From: Methanoregula sp.
Lineage (GTDB): Archaea > Halobacteriota > Methanomicrobia > Methanomicrobiales > Methanospirillaceae
Assembly (NCBI GenBank): GCA_026625165.1
Contig: CP112999.1
Coordinates: forward strand, 1,575,288 to 1,639,287
Direction of reading: 5' to 3'
Length of the DNA: 64,000 nt
Below the pieces are notes generated by a model. It was not told the origin of the DNA. It was given only the letters and a program-made list of their open reading frames with translations, and ran no database searches. How positions within the stretch are numbered: position 1 is the stretch's first letter; the number at the start of each line of letters is the position of its first letter. The position numbers and the translations under genes are program-made. This document shows positions 24,255 to 33,191 of the stretch, piece by piece.

Positions 24255-24845
24255 ATGGTAAAATCAATGTATGCCTATGTCAGGGAGGCATGGAAGAGGC
24301 CTGACAAAAGCGATGTGGATGCACTCCTCTGGGACCGGATGCAGGTCTGGCGTCGTGAGGGAAGCGTAGTCCGTGTCGAACACCCGACCCGGATCGACCG
24401 TGCTAGGGCACTCGGGTACCGCGCGAAACAGGGTATCGCCGTTGCGCGCGTGAAAGTCCGCAGGGGCGGTCGCCGGCGCTCGCGGTATGTCCGCGCCCGC
24501 CGTACCGCCCGTATGGGCAAGAACCGGCTTACGCCTGCAAAGAGCCTTCAGCGCATTGCAGAGGAACGCGCATCCCGCAGGTTCCCGAACATGGAGGTGC
24601 TCAACTCCTACTGGGTCGGGCAGGACGGTAAGCTCAAATATTACGAGGTTATCCTTGTTGACGGGCACCACCCGGCGATAAAAAGCGACCGGAAGCTTGC
24701 ATGGATCGGGGAAGCAACCCAAAGCGGGCGTGCCGAGCGCGGCAAGACTTCGGCGGGGCGCAGGGGACGCGGGATGGGCACCCGTGGTTCCGGGACGGAA
24801 AAGACCCGCCCCTCCATCCGCTCCCATGCAAACCAGGGCAAATAA
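24255..24845 (+). CDS. rpl15e: Large ribosomal subunit protein L15e
   Basis: 196-residue, highly basic archaeal/eukaryotic-type ribosomal protein. It starts [13 protein letters not shown] and contains [26 protein letters not shown] and [13 protein letters not shown], all typical of L15e. GGTG 8 bases upstream supports the ATG. It heads a conserved archaeal run with RNase P subunits, the proteasome alpha gene and SBDS. Confidence 0.96.
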   Translation: MVKSMYAYVREAWKRPDKSDVDALLWDRMQVWRREGSVVRVEHPTRIDRARALGYRAKQGIAVARVKVRRGGRRRSRYVRARRTARMGKNRLTPAKSLQRIAEERASRRFPNMEVLNSYWVGQDGKLKYYEVILVDGHHPAIKSDRKLAWIGEATQSGRAERGKTSAGRRGRGMGTRGSGTEKTRPSIRSHANQGK

Positions 24846-24875
24846 TCTTATCCCTTTTTTAAGCAACATCTCTGC

Positions 24876-25517
24876 ATGATGATCACCGACTCCTGTGTCT
24901 ATCCCCGTCCGCTCGGAGATTCTTCGGTGAGGCGCATGGCTCTCGTTGCGCACGAGTTTGGTTTTGACAGCCTTGTTGCGGTCAATACCCCGCCGTGCAA
25001 ACATTTCGGGGTTACCGTGGAGACCGGCATCGTAATCGGAGAGATGCCGGCACCAGAAGTTACCCGCGAGGTAAAGCGCTCCAGGGAGACGGGGGCCATT
25101 GTATCCGTGATGGCAGGCGACAACGGGAGGAACCGCATGGTGCTTGGCATACGGGGTGTTGACATCCTCTGCGGGATTCACAAAACCGACCGGCACGCGT
25201 TCGACCATGTGACCGCAAGGATGGCGGCGGATAACGGTGTTGCGGTCGACATCAGCCTTGAGCCGGTCATCCACGGGCGGGGGATGTCACGACAGAAGGC
25301 ACTGGACCGGTACCATGATATCCTGCTGCTGCACCGGAGGTTCGAATTCCCGCTTGTGCTCTCGACCCATGCAAGATCGGTGCTGGACATGCACCCGGTG
25401 CGGGAGTTTTCCGGTCTTGCATCGGTCATCGGGCTTGACCTTTCCGATGTAGAACAGGCGCTGTCCCATACAGGACAGATGCGATCTTTGCATTCCGCTG
25501 TCAGGGTGGTTACATGA
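24876..25517 (+). CDS. rnp3: RNase P protein component 3 (Rpp30)
   Basis: 213 residues of the TIM-barrel Rpp30 family, a protein subunit of archaeal RNase P that pairs with Pop5 to activate the RNA catalyst. Recognisable features: the N-terminal ITDSCVYPRP, IRGVDILCG near residue 90, VAVDISLEPVI near 123 and FPLVLSTHARSVLDM near 160. It overlaps rnp2 by four bases (ATGA), which fits their partnership in the enzyme. Confidence 0.92.
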   Translation: MMITDSCVYPRPLGDSSVRRMALVAHEFGFDSLVAVNTPPCKHFGVTVETGIVIGEMPAPEVTREVKRSRETGAIVSVMAGDNGRNRMVLGIRGVDILCGIHKTDRHAFDHVTARMAADNGVAVDISLEPVIHGRGMSRQKALDRYHDILLLHRRFEFPLVLSTHARSVLDMHPVREFSGLASVIGLDLSDVEQALSHTGQMRSLHSAVRVVT

Positions 25518-26008
25518 CGGCCAGGCCCCCCACGCTCCGGGAAAAGCGCCGGTATGTGCTTACCCGAATCGAGCCTGCCGGTACCGCTCCCGATCCAAAG
25601 GAAATGTACTATTCGGTATACGAAGCTGTGACATCCCTCTGGGGCGATGCAGCCGGTGCGCTGATACATGTGGCAGTGATCGCGGTTGAGGGGGATTATG
25701 TAATCGTGCGCTGCCGGAGGGGAGCCGAACGAGAGCTTGCAATAGCCCTCTCCACTGTTACTTCCTGCGGGGGGAAACGGGTGGCACTGCGCTCAGTTGC
25801 CGCATCCGGGACAATCGAGAGCCTGCGTGAGCGGATTTCAGAATTTAAGGATAAAGCGCAGGTTCCAGGAGTGCCATCAGAATGCACGATCGACGGTATG
25901 GCCTTTTCGGTCTGCCATTGTGCAGGTCAGAAGATTGATGTGATTGAAAAGGGATTTAAAAATACAACACGATTCTTTTTGACAAGAGAGGATCTGGAGG
26001 ATTCATAA
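25514..26008 (+). CDS. rnp2: RNase P protein component 2 (Pop5/Rpp14 family)
   Basis: 164 residues. The N-terminal [18 protein letters not shown] is the Pop5 signature, followed by [20 protein letters not shown], the RRM-like core that binds RNase P RNA and Rpp30. The C-terminal extension of about 40 residues, with [10 protein letters not shown] near the end, is longer than minimal Pop5. It starts within the rnp3 stop and its own stop shares a base with the psmA ATG (TAATG). Confidence 0.9.
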   Translation: MTARPPTLREKRRYVLTRIEPAGTAPDPKEMYYSVYEAVTSLWGDAAGALIHVAVIAVEGDYVIVRCRRGAERELAIALSTVTSCGGKRVALRSVAASGTIESLRERISEFKDKAQVPGVPSECTIDGMAFSVCHCAGQKIDVIEKGFKNTTRFFLTREDLEDS

Positions 26009-26730
26009 TGCAACCACAATACCAGATGGGATATGATCGGGCGATCACGGTTTTTTCACCCGATGGCAGGCTGTACCAGGTGGAATACGCGCGGGAAGCG
26101 GTAAAGCGGGGGACGACCGCAGTCGGGATCAAGGCAAAGGACGGTGTCGTCCTGATCGTGGACAAGCGCGTAAGCAGCAAGCTGCTCGAACCCTCGTCGA
26201 TAGAGAAAATTTTCAAGATTGATGAGCACATCGGCGTCGCCTCGTCCGGACTTGTCGGGGACGCCCGTGCACTGGTCGATCGGGCCCGTGTCGAGTGCCA
26301 GATAAACCGGGTCTCTTACGACGAACAGATCGGGGTCGAGACGCTCGCAAAGAAGCTCTGCGACCACATGCAGACCCTCACCCAGTACGGCGGCATCCGC
26401 CCGTACGGGACTGCGCTCCTGATCGCGGGCGTGAGTGACGGCGAGTGCCGGCTTTTCGAGACCGACCCCTCCGGCACCCTGCTCGAATACCGGGCGACCG
26501 GCATAGGGATCGGGCGGCCTGCGGCAATGAAGGTCTTTGAAGAAGAGTATACTCCGGAAATGGAAGTAAAAGATGTCATCCTCCTTGGCTTAAAGGCACT
26601 GCACTCCGCGACGGAGGGCAAGTTCGATGTCGACACGGTCGAGATCGGGGTTATTTCAAAGGATAATGCGGTGTTCCGCAAGATGACCAAGGAAGAAGTC
26701 GCAGGGTTTGTCGGGCAGTTCAAACAGTGA
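26008..26730 (+). CDS. psmA: Proteasome subunit alpha
   Basis: 240-residue alpha-type 20S proteasome subunit forming the outer gating rings. Diagnostic motifs: [20 protein letters not shown] near residues 9-28 (the alpha N-terminal helix and gate), [10 protein letters not shown], and VDKRVSSKL. It lacks the catalytic N-terminal threonine of beta subunits. It is coupled to rnp2 and followed six bases later by SBDS, the usual euryarchaeal order. Confidence 0.97.
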   Translation: MQPQYQMGYDRAITVFSPDGRLYQVEYAREAVKRGTTAVGIKAKDGVVLIVDKRVSSKLLEPSSIEKIFKIDEHIGVASSGLVGDARALVDRARVECQINRVSYDEQIGVETLAKKLCDHMQTLTQYGGIRPYGTALLIAGVSDGECRLFETDPSGTLLEYRATGIGIGRPAAMKVFEEEYTPEMEVKDVILLGLKALHSATEGKFDVDTVEIGVISKDNAVFRKMTKEEVAGFVGQFKQ

Positions 26731-26736
26731 CCGCAT

Positions 26737-27441
26737 ATGATCCCGCTGGAAAAATCAGTGGTAGCAAGGCTGGAAAGTTACGGGGAGCGCTTCGAGCTCC
26801 TCGTTGACCCGGACCAGGCTGCAAAAGTGCGGCAGGGCGAAAAGATCGATATCGAGGAGGTTGTTGCCGCCCTCAATGTCTTTTCCAACGCATCGCGGGG
26901 CACCAGGGCGTCCGATGAGTCGCTCACCAAGGTCTTCCATACCACTGATTTTCCCGCGGTCGCCCACCGGATCATCGAGAAGGGCGAGATCCACCTTACC
27001 GCCGAACAGCGCCGGCACATGATCGATGAGAAACGCCGCCGGGTCATTACGTTCATTGCCCGCAACGCGGTTAACCCCCAGACAGGGCATCCACATCCGC
27101 CCCAGCGCATCGAGATGGCGATGGAGGAGGCACGGGTGAACATCGATCCCTTCAAGCACCTCGATGAGATGGTCAAGGAAACGGTCAAGGCGCTGCGCCC
27201 CATCCTCCCGATACGGTTTGAGGAACTCCGGCTTGCGATCAAAATACCGGCTGATTTTGCTGCAAAAGCGTACGGCGATATTGCTGCTGCGTCCACCATG
27301 GAAAAAGACGAGTGGCAGAAGGATGGTTCATGGATCTGTGTCGTCAGGATCCCCGCCGGCATCCAGACCGAGTTTTACGACCTGATCAACAAGATCACCA
27401 AGGGCGAAGGGGTCGTCAAGATCCTCAATCAAGTATATTAA
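26737..27441 (+). CDS. Ribosome maturation protein SBDS
   Basis: 234 residues. The N-terminal FYSH domain has ARLESYGERFELLVDPDQA, KIDIEEVVAA and VFSNASRGTRAS. The middle helical domain carries the RRVITFIARNAVNPQTGHPHPPQRI signature (short: NAVNPQTG-PHPP), and a ferredoxin-like C-terminal domain follows. It acts in late 60S/50S maturation with EF-2-type GTPase. In many euryarchaea it is followed by exosome genes rrp4, rrp41 and rrp42; here L37Ae follows directly after 42 bases. Confidence 0.94.
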   Translation: MIPLEKSVVARLESYGERFELLVDPDQAAKVRQGEKIDIEEVVAALNVFSNASRGTRASDESLTKVFHTTDFPAVAHRIIEKGEIHLTAEQRRHMIDEKRRRVITFIARNAVNPQTGHPHPPQRIEMAMEEARVNIDPFKHLDEMVKETVKALRPILPIRFEELRLAIKIPADFAAKAYGDIAAASTMEKDEWQKDGSWICVVRIPAGIQTEFYDLINKITKGEGVVKILNQVY

Positions 27442-27483
27442 TCGTCACGACAAATTGTGTAAGACATACTGGTGGTAATTTTT

Positions 27484-27783
27484 ATGGCAGCTTCAAATCA
27501 GACAGCAAAGGGAAAGGTGACGGGGAGTTCCGGACGGTTCGGGTGCAGGTATGGCAGGTTTACCCGAAAGCGTGTCGCTGATGTCGAGAAGGTTTCACGC
27601 GCATACCACCGCTGCCCGCAATGCGACATGGTTTCCGTGCACCGCCACGGCACTGGCATCTGGGAATGCCGGAAGTGCGGGTACAAGTTCGCCGGCGGCG
27701 CATACCAGCCCATGACCCCCATGCTGCGCATCGCGATGCGCACGTTCGACCGTACACTTGAGAAGGATACCAGCAGGGCCTAA
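27484..27783 (+). CDS. rpl37ae: Large ribosomal subunit protein L37Ae
   Basis: 99-residue zinc-ribbon ribosomal protein. SSGRFGCRYGRFTRKRVADVE is followed by the zinc cysteines in RCPQCDMVSVHRHG and WECRKCGYKFAGGAY. The ATG at 27484 has GGTG 8 bases upstream; a GTG-started extension of four codons is not needed. It lies 12 bases before rpoP. Confidence 0.95.
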   Translation: MAASNQTAKGKVTGSSGRFGCRYGRFTRKRVADVEKVSRAYHRCPQCDMVSVHRHGTGIWECRKCGYKFAGGAYQPMTPMLRIAMRTFDRTLEKDTSRA

Positions 27784-27795
27784 CCCGGGTCTGTT

Positions 27796-27930
27796 ATGGT
27801 CAGCTCCTACAAGTGTGCACGGTGCAAACAGAAAGTCGAGATCGATGTCAATGTCCGGTGTCCCTATTGCGGCCACCGCATCCTTTTTAAGGAACGCGGT
27901 GCGGCGATAAAAGAGATCAGGGCGCGGTAA
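27796..27930 (+). CDS. rpoP: DNA-directed RNA polymerase subunit P (Rpb12-like)
   Basis: 44-residue zinc-ribbon protein: [17 protein letters not shown], then [14 protein letters not shown], ending KEIRAR before TAA. Two CxxC pairs bind zinc. It is the archaeal counterpart of Rpb12/RPABC4 and almost always lies next to L37Ae, as here. Too short for most gene-length cutoffs, but unmistakable in sequence and context. Confidence 0.95.
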   Translation: MVSSYKCARCKQKVEIDVNVRCPYCGHRILFKERGAAIKEIRAR

Positions 27931-28022
27931 AGGACCACGAATCTCACCGTTCTCCAGTACACAAGACCAATACATTTTTTTCCTGATTTTCATAAATTTC
28001 ATCGTGATTGAACGTGAACCCG

Positions 28023-28259
28023 ATGCCCCATCAAGCAGTGTTCCGGTTCAGGACAAAAAACGCTCAAAAAATTTACCGGGCGCTTCTTCCCGAGATGCCT
28101 GACGAGGTGAACCCGCGGTCAGTGGCACGCTGCACGCTTGAAAGCGACGATATGCTGGTCCTTTCCGTGACCGCAGACGATATCCCGGCACTCCGCGCAG
28201 CGCTCAATATGCACCTCCGGCTCATCAGCGTGGCAGATGAAATGCAGGACCTTATCTGA
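28023..28259 (+). CDS. pcc1: KEOPS complex subunit Pcc1
   Basis: About 78 residues: FRFRTKNAQKIYRALLPEM, RSVARCTLESDDMLVLSVTADDIPALRAALN, typical of the Pcc1 dimerisation subunit of the KEOPS t6A-synthesising complex. TTG 28008 and GTG 28014 are in-frame alternatives, but ATG 28023 gives the standard length. It sits in the usual place between rpoP and prefoldin beta. Confidence 0.88.
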   Translation: MPHQAVFRFRTKNAQKIYRALLPEMPDEVNPRSVARCTLESDDMLVLSVTADDIPALRAALNMHLRLISVADEMQDLI

Positions 28260-28419
28260 CCGCTTTTACCATTTAGCTGGTTGTGCCAGACCACCGTGGT
28301 GGGTGCAGGGGATTACTTATTTTTACCGCTGAACCGTACACTATACCACAACAGGCACACGGTGCCGTAACCTCATGCACCGGTTCCCGGGTTCCTGAAT
28401 ACAACCACACGGAGTGTTA

Positions 28420-28785
28420 ATGATGAACAATATCTCACCCAAAGTCCAGAACCAGGTTGCGATGCTCCAGCAGGTGCAGCAGCAACTCCAGACGATCCTG
28501 TCCCAGAAGGCGCAGTATGAGATGGCAGCTCGCGAGGCAAAGCGGGCGCAGGAAGAGATCAAAGACCTGCCCGAAGATTCCGCGATGTACATGAGCGTGG
28601 GGTCTGTAATGATGCAGAAGAAAAAAGATGTCGTGAACTCAAAGCTTTCTGAAAAGGTGGAGATGCTCGAACTGCGTATCAAGTCATTAGAGAAACAGGA
28701 GAAGATGCTGCAGGGTAAATTTGAGCAGCTGCAGGCGCAGATCAAAGCTGCGCTCGAAGGAAAAGGCGCACCGACAGCAGCGTAA
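28420..28785 (+). CDS. pfdB: Prefoldin subunit beta
   Basis: About 121 residues of two long coiled-coil helices around a short beta hairpin: VAMLQQVQQQLQTILSQKAQYEMAAREAKRA, then MYMSVGSVMMQKKK, then a helix rich in Lys, Glu and Gln. It forms the beta4 part of the jellyfish-shaped prefoldin chaperone. GGAG (28411-28414) is 5 bases before ATG 28420 and 8 before ATG 28423, so either is possible. Confidence 0.93.
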   Translation: MMNNISPKVQNQVAMLQQVQQQLQTILSQKAQYEMAAREAKRAQEEIKDLPEDSAMYMSVGSVMMQKKKDVVNSKLSEKVEMLELRIKSLEKQEKMLQGKFEQLQAQIKAALEGKGAPTAA

Positions 28786-28786
28786 T

Positions 28787-28826
28787 ATTTTTTTTAATTT
28801 TTTGGTTTTTAAAAAAAATTAAAAAG
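28787..28826. terminator. Bidirectional A/T-run terminator between pfdB and the LeuA-like gene
   Basis: A T-rich tract (TATTTTTTTTAATTTTTTGG) followed by TTTTTAAAAAAAATTAAAAAG offers U-runs on both strands, and AATTTTTT/AAAAAATT can pair. It fills the 43-base gap between two converging genes, as expected for archaeal oligo-T termination. Confidence 0.7.
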
Positions 28827-28828
28827 TA

Positions 28829-30346
28829 TCATTTCCGGTAGATCAGGTTGATCGCGTTGACCAGCGCCTCGACAGATGAAAGGACGATATCGTCCCCACT
28901 CCCGCTTGCATCATAGATCTTCCCGTGCTCGTCCTCGACAGCAATGGTCACGTGGCACATCGCATCCGAACCCCCGCTGATAGCTTCGATGTTAAACTCT
29001 TTTAACTGGATTCGGGCTGGTACGATCCCGAAGATTGCATTGAGCGCCGCATCGACCGGGCCGTTTCCCACGCTTGAGAATACATGCTCCTTACCGTTGA
29101 CGGTCGCCTTGACACTTGCAGTCGGGATCATATGGTTCCCGGTCATGATTGCGATGTCCTGCAGAGCAAGCACCTTATGGTTCAGTTCGATGCCCATCGT
29201 GCTCTCCGCGATCTCATAGAGGTCGGCGTCGGTCACCCGTTTCCCGCGGTTTGCGACCGCTTTTACCTTCTCAACAATCGTATCGAGCTGGGCATCTGTC
29301 GGACAGATATGGGCATCTGTGAGCATCTGGCGCACTGCGTGCCTGCCTACATGTTTGCCGAGCGTGAGCCTCCGCCGGTGCCCGACCATCTCGGGTGTCA
29401 TGATGCCGGGTTCAAACGTAGCCGCGTTCTTGATGACCCCGTGGGAATGGATCCCGCTCTCATGCGAGAACGCATTCTCCCCGACAACCGGCTGGGTGGG
29501 GGGGATCGTGATCCCAGAGAAGCGTGAAACAATCCGGGAGGTCTCGACAAGCCGTTCCTTTTTAATGCCGGTGCGTATTCCGTAGATCGATTCCATGATC
29601 ATCACGGTCTGCCCGAGGTCTGCGTTCCCCGCCCGTTCCCCAAGCCCATTGACAGTCACCTGCACCTGCGATGCACCGGCTTCCACTGCAGCGATGGTGT
29701 TGGCCACCGCCAGACCGAAATCGTTATGGCAGTGCACATCGATGGGGCAGTCTACCTCCCGTGCGATCCGCGAGATGAGCGTCTTCATGCCGGACGGGGA
29801 AATAACCCCAACGGTGTCAGGCACATTTATGATTGTCGCCCCGGCAGCTGCGGCGGTCTGGAACACCTGCATTAAGTAGTCCCAGTCGGTCCGGGTCGCA
29901 TCCATTGCCGAGAACATACACTGGTCCACATGGTCGCGGACGTAACGGATGATCCCGTCGGAGATGGCAAGCACCTCCTCACGGCTCTTGTTGATCGTGT
30001 TTACCCGCTGGATGTCAGATGTCGGGATGAAGACGTGCACCATATCGACACCAGCGTCAAGGCAGGCGTCGACGTCTGCTTTTGTCATGCGGGAAAGCCC
30101 GCAGATATTCGCCTCAAGACCGAGCTTTTTGATTGCAGTGACCGTCTCCTTCTCGGCTTTGCTGGATGCGGGGAACCCCGCTTCAATGGCATGGACGCCG
30201 ATGTCGGAGAGCTGGCGTGCGATCTCGAGTTTCTGTTCAAAGGTGAATGCTATTCCCGGGGTCTGTTCTCCGTCCCGGAGCGTGGTATCAAAAACAGTCA
30301 CTTCTCCACGGGCATTGCTATCGGTGAAGAAGACAATCTCCCGCAA
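28829..30346 (-). CDS. 2-isopropylmalate/citramalate synthase family protein (LeuA/CimA type)
   Basis: 505-residue acyltransferase that condenses acetyl-CoA with a 2-oxoacid. The TIM-barrel domain opens with VFDTTLRDGEQTPGI, with EAGFPASSK, DVHCHNDFGLAVAN (metal-binding HxH) and VNGLGERAGNADL. A C-terminal regulatory LeuA-dimer domain (about residues 375-505) is present. AEAGFP-type context favours leucine synthesis, but citramalate or homocitrate activity cannot be excluded. The listed start is TTG at 30346; a GTG at MTVFDTTL is the shorter alternative. A TATATAA box lies about 40 bases upstream. Confidence 0.88.
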   Translation of the reverse strand: MREIVFFTDSNARGEVTVFDTTLRDGEQTPGIAFTFEQKLEIARQLSDIGVHAIEAGFPASSKAEKETVTAIKKLGLEANICGLSRMTKADVDACLDAGVDMVHVFIPTSDIQRVNTINKSREEVLAISDGIIRYVRDHVDQCMFSAMDATRTDWDYLMQVFQTAAAAGATIINVPDTVGVISPSGMKTLISRIAREVDCPIDVHCHNDFGLAVANTIAAVEAGASQVQVTVNGLGERAGNADLGQTVMIMESIYGIRTGIKKERLVETSRIVSRFSGITIPPTQPVVGENAFSHESGIHSHGVIKNAATFEPGIMTPEMVGHRRRLTLGKHVGRHAVRQMLTDAHICPTDAQLDTIVEKVKAVANRGKRVTDADLYEIAESTMGIELNHKVLALQDIAIMTGNHMIPTASVKATVNGKEHVFSSVGNGPVDAALNAIFGIVPARIQLKEFNIEAISGGSDAMCHVTIAVEDEHGKIYDASGSGDDIVLSSVEALVNAINLIYRK

Positions 30347-30383
30347 CTATGTTACGAGCCATACCAAATCATTCGCATGCAAG

Positions 30384-30393
30384 TTATATAAAT
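30384..30393 (-). promoter_or_regulatory. TATA box of the LeuA-like gene
   Basis: Minus strand ATTTATATAA, a strong match to the archaeal TATA consensus. It predicts a transcript start near 30360, about 15 bases before the TTG start. Confidence 0.6.
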
Positions 30394-30481
30394 AAGACCG
30401 TAATTTGGGGCAGATACGGGGAATCGGGCGGTATAACGATACGTTTAATACCCGATCATCCCTATAGTATGAGCGCAGTGC

Positions 30482-30588
30482 CCCGCCTTAACTCAGACTG
30501 GTAGAGTGCGCGGCTGTAGTATGGTTTACCGACATTAGGTAACTGCGCGGCTACCGCGATGTCCCCGGTTCGAATCCGGGAGGCGGGA
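30482..30588 (+). tRNA. tRNA-Tyr (GTA) with a 33-base intron
   Basis: Acceptor CCCGCCT (30482-30488) pairs with AGGCGGG (30581-30587), discriminator A, with the archaeal tRNA-Tyr C1-G72 pair. The anticodon stem is CGCGG/CCGCG; the loop is CTGTAG plus A after splicing, anticodon GTA at 30516-30518. The intron (30520-30552) sits at 37/38. A bulge-helix-bulge is visible: central pairs CTGT/GCGG, 3-base bulges AGT and CTA, cuts AG|T and CT|A. TTTAATA at 30444-30450 is a likely TATA box. Confidence 0.93.
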
Positions 30589-30604
30589 CATCTGTTCCAT
30601 ATCT

Positions 30605-30677
30605 GCCCAGGTAGTGTAGTGGCCTATCATGATTGCCTGTCACGCAATCGACTCGGATTCGAATTCCGACCTGGGCG
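30605..30677 (+). tRNA. tRNA-Asp (GTC)
   Basis: Acceptor GCCCAGG pairs with CCTGGGC, discriminator G. The anticodon stem is ATTGC/GCAAT with loop CTGTCAC, anticodon GTC, and the T-arm contains GGATTCGAATTCC. It lies 16 bases after tRNA-Tyr, so the two are probably cotranscribed. Confidence 0.95.
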
Positions 30678-30681
30678 TCTG

Positions 30682-30689
30682 TTTTTTTT
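30682..30689 (+). terminator. Oligo-T terminator of the tRNA unit
   Basis: Eight consecutive T residues begin five bases after the tRNA-Asp discriminator, before the converging lipoprotein gene. Confidence 0.65.
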
Positions 30690-30710
30690 AAAGACCTGTT
30701 TTTCAGCTTA

Positions 30711-31331
30711 TTACCGGATCTTCCCTGCTGCCGTCCCAGCAATATTTTTTAAGACTTCGTAATCCGTGGTCGTCCCCTTCATCTCGATTTGTTCAAGGAC
30801 ATCCTTTTTGGTAAAGATCACGGTATAGGTCATGATGCCGTACTGGTCATTGGCGTCAATGAGCCGTAGGGCGATAGACCGGTCGCCGGTTTTCGGGAAC
30901 GGCAGTTCGGTGACCGATACCGAAGCGTTCACCCGTGTCATTATATCGGATTTGGCCTCATCAAAGATGATCCTGATGCGGTCAAGTGGGTAGGTGCTGA
31001 TCTGCTGGGTGATGCCCGTGATATCATAGTTTTGAGTGTTCATCCGGTAAAACGCGACGTAATATCCTTTCTTCCACCCCTCGTCCCGCGCCAGCACCTT
31101 GACATCTGAGTATGCAACCTCCGAGCGTTCCCTGATGACATACCCCTGCGGTAAATCAGAGAGCTGGAGTGCCATACCGGACGGCTCGACCGTCGAGGTT
31201 CTGCTCTCCGGTGTGGGGGATAAAGTCTGCAGTGTTGTCGGTGGGATTAACTGAGGGCCCGGATCAAGGAGAAAACACCCTGCGGTAAACATAGTGCAGA
31301 TGAGGATTCCCATGATGATTGCTTGGTTCAT
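30711..31331 (-). CDS. Putative lipoprotein, function unknown
   Basis: 206 residues. Signal peptide AIIMGILICTMFTAGC has a lipobox-like TAGC, then a Pro/Thr/Ser-rich linker (PPTTLQTLSPTPESRTS) common in methanogen surface lipoproteins. A globular domain (LQLSDLPQGYVIRERSEV, GWKKGYYVAFYRM) follows. No family is recognised; the domain could resemble heme- or ligand-binding lipoproteins with a DLPxGF motif. It is alone on the minus strand, converging on the tRNA pair. Confidence 0.7.
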   Translation of the reverse strand: MNQAIIMGILICTMFTAGCFLLDPGPQLIPPTTLQTLSPTPESRTSTVEPSGMALQLSDLPQGYVIRERSEVAYSDVKVLARDEGWKKGYYVAFYRMNTQNYDITGITQQISTYPLDRIRIIFDEAKSDIMTRVNASVSVTELPFPKTGDRSIALRLIDANDQYGIMTYTVIFTKKDVLEQIEMKGTTTDYEVLKNIAGTAAGKIR

Positions 31332-31795
31332 AATCCCTGCCTAAACTGGGATATCCAAGATAAAATTGTTTTATGTATAGTGTTGTACGCAATAATCATG
31401 AGCAGAGGACAGTATAAATTGCCACAATAACCGGCAACAGGTGGGGATTCATGACTGACCTAACGGAGCCGGAAATTGGCCTGATTACAATTTGGCCTCG
31501 TTTGCCCGGCTTTTAAAAATCCTGATGGATTCGCCTTATGTCTCATCTCTTCTGGATTCGACAAAGCAAAGGGGCCTATGGGGTCTTTTTGTGGACGTTT
31601 GCTCCGGCTGTCGCAAACAACCATTTGAGAAGACCAGTTTAGTATAAAAAGTTAGGTCTTCGATTAAAAAAACCGTTTAGGGTACCACGGGGATAAGAGA
31701 GTGAAAAATGGGTTTAACCGTTGCATCTCCCACCCCCATACCACAAATCCTTTTTTGCCACCGGACAAACCAGTGGTAAGAATGGAGGATCGTTG
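31332..31795. other. Intergenic stretch without a gene
   Basis: No convincing frame. An imperfect hairpin, GAGAAGACC ... GGTCTTCGATT near 31628-31666, resembles the GAAGAA/TTCTTCGATT hairpins at 11904-11969. The last 70 bases share a block (ACCACAAA, CTTTTTTGCC, GACAAACCA) with the region before the downstream paralogue and so probably contain the promoter. GGAGG lies 8 bases before the ATG at 31796. Confidence 0.5.
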
Positions 31796-33106
31796 ATGGG
31801 CGCCCCCGACCTGCACGGAGATGAGTCTGTTATCCTGAAAACCCCGGATGTTTTTGTCAAATCCATCCCATTTGAGGCGGTCCTTACCAACAAACGGATC
31901 ATCCTGATTGACCGGGAAAATGACCTTGTTCCGCCCAAAGATATCCTGCTTGCGACCATCCGGGATGTTCAGCCCGGTGAAAACGCTATCCGCGACCTGA
32001 CCCTCAGCCTTGCGATCATCGCCACTACCGGTGAGACCCGGAAGATAGTGCTCACATTCTCCGGTAAATCAGGAGCCAAAAGAAAACGGGAGCGGGATGA
32101 ATGGGTGCGGGCGCTCCAGAAGCATACTCGTTCATCATTGAAAAAAGTGTTCAGTACCGTTATCCCCGGCCTCAATCCGGAAAAAAAAGCAAAATTCCCC
32201 GACACTGCACCGGTACGGAGCGGGAGTCCGTCCCTGCCTCTGGAGAAAAAGTCAGTTGATGCTGTAGAACCCCAAAAAAAGATCGGACAAAGTGCTCCTG
32301 CGATTCCCTCACCGCTTAAACCAGCACCCCTTCCCGCACCTTTGTTCTGTTCCCGGTGCGGTAGTCGTGCACCTGCAGGTTCCTTGTTCTGCGTCCGGTG
32401 CGGTGCAAAGATTGTCGTGCCGGAACAAGAGCCACCCTCGACTTATGCCAACACTGGCACCCGGCCCTCACCTCAGCCGGCCCGGGCTTTGCAAGCCAAA
32501 AAGGAGAGATGGCAGGTCCTGCCGCAACTATTCCGGCGAAAAGATCGCCTGCCGGAACCCGGCCCCGGCGTCCCGCCATCAAAGGGCGGACGGCCGGGCG
32601 GCTCCAATAAAAAGGCATTTATGATCATCGCAGTCATCGCAATCCTTATCATTGTGATCGGAGGCGTGGTATTTGCCATAATTAACTTCCTGAACAATAC
32701 ACCTGCCGCTGATGGCGGGACAACCGGTACCGGCACGAAGATTGCCACACCCACCCCGACATTTGTTTTTGTTGAAAAGACTGCCGCACCGATTCCTGCA
32801 AAAGGTGTATGGGTCAGGGTCAGTTACATCGGGATGTGGACCGGGTCATACGGGACAGCGGATGCCCTGAAATCAGTAACAGGTTCCGGCGAATACCTGT
32901 ATGAGGTCGAAAATCCCAACACGACAATACAGGCAACATTCCAGCGGGCAGATACCTCCAGCCGCCCGCATGAGCTGGTTGTCGGGATCTATAAAAACGG
33001 GGTGCTGATCAAGCAGGGCGTTACCACAGTCCCGCATGGGACTGTTGATATTACAGTCGACCCGAACACTGCAAAACCAACCAGTGCCCAGACAACAGGA
33101 AAATGA
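31796..33106 (+). CDS. Membrane protein: PH-like domain, zinc ribbon, one TM helix, C-terminal beta domain
   Basis: About 436 residues. An N-terminal domain with VFVKSIPFEAVLTNKRIILID and PPKDILLATIRDV looks like a bacterial/archaeal PH-type domain. A low-complexity linker follows, then a zinc ribbon (FCSRCGSRAPAGSLFCVRCG near residue 185), a basic segment, a TM helix (FMIIAVIAILIIVIGGVVF near 275) and an outer beta domain starting GVWVRVSYIGMWTGSYGT. Topology: N-domain inside, C-domain outside. No function known. It is a tandem paralogue of the next gene; GGAGG supports the start. Confidence 0.75.
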   Translation: MGAPDLHGDESVILKTPDVFVKSIPFEAVLTNKRIILIDRENDLVPPKDILLATIRDVQPGENAIRDLTLSLAIIATTGETRKIVLTFSGKSGAKRKRERDEWVRALQKHTRSSLKKVFSTVIPGLNPEKKAKFPDTAPVRSGSPSLPLEKKSVDAVEPQKKIGQSAPAIPSPLKPAPLPAPLFCSRCGSRAPAGSLFCVRCGAKIVVPEQEPPSTYANTGTRPSPQPARALQAKKERWQVLPQLFRRKDRLPEPGPGVPPSKGGRPGGSNKKAFMIIAVIAILIIVIGGVVFAIINFLNNTPAADGGTTGTGTKIATPTPTFVFVEKTAAPIPAKGVWVRVSYIGMWTGSYGTADALKSVTGSGEYLYEVENPNTTIQATFQRADTSSRPHELVVGIYKNGVLIKQGVTTVPHGTVDITVDPNTAKPTSAQTTGK

Positions 33107-33191
33107 TGACATTTTTTAAAAATTCGCCTGTCCTCACCACAAACACTTTTTTGCCTTCAGACAAACCACTGTAAAGGAAGAATGTGGTAAT

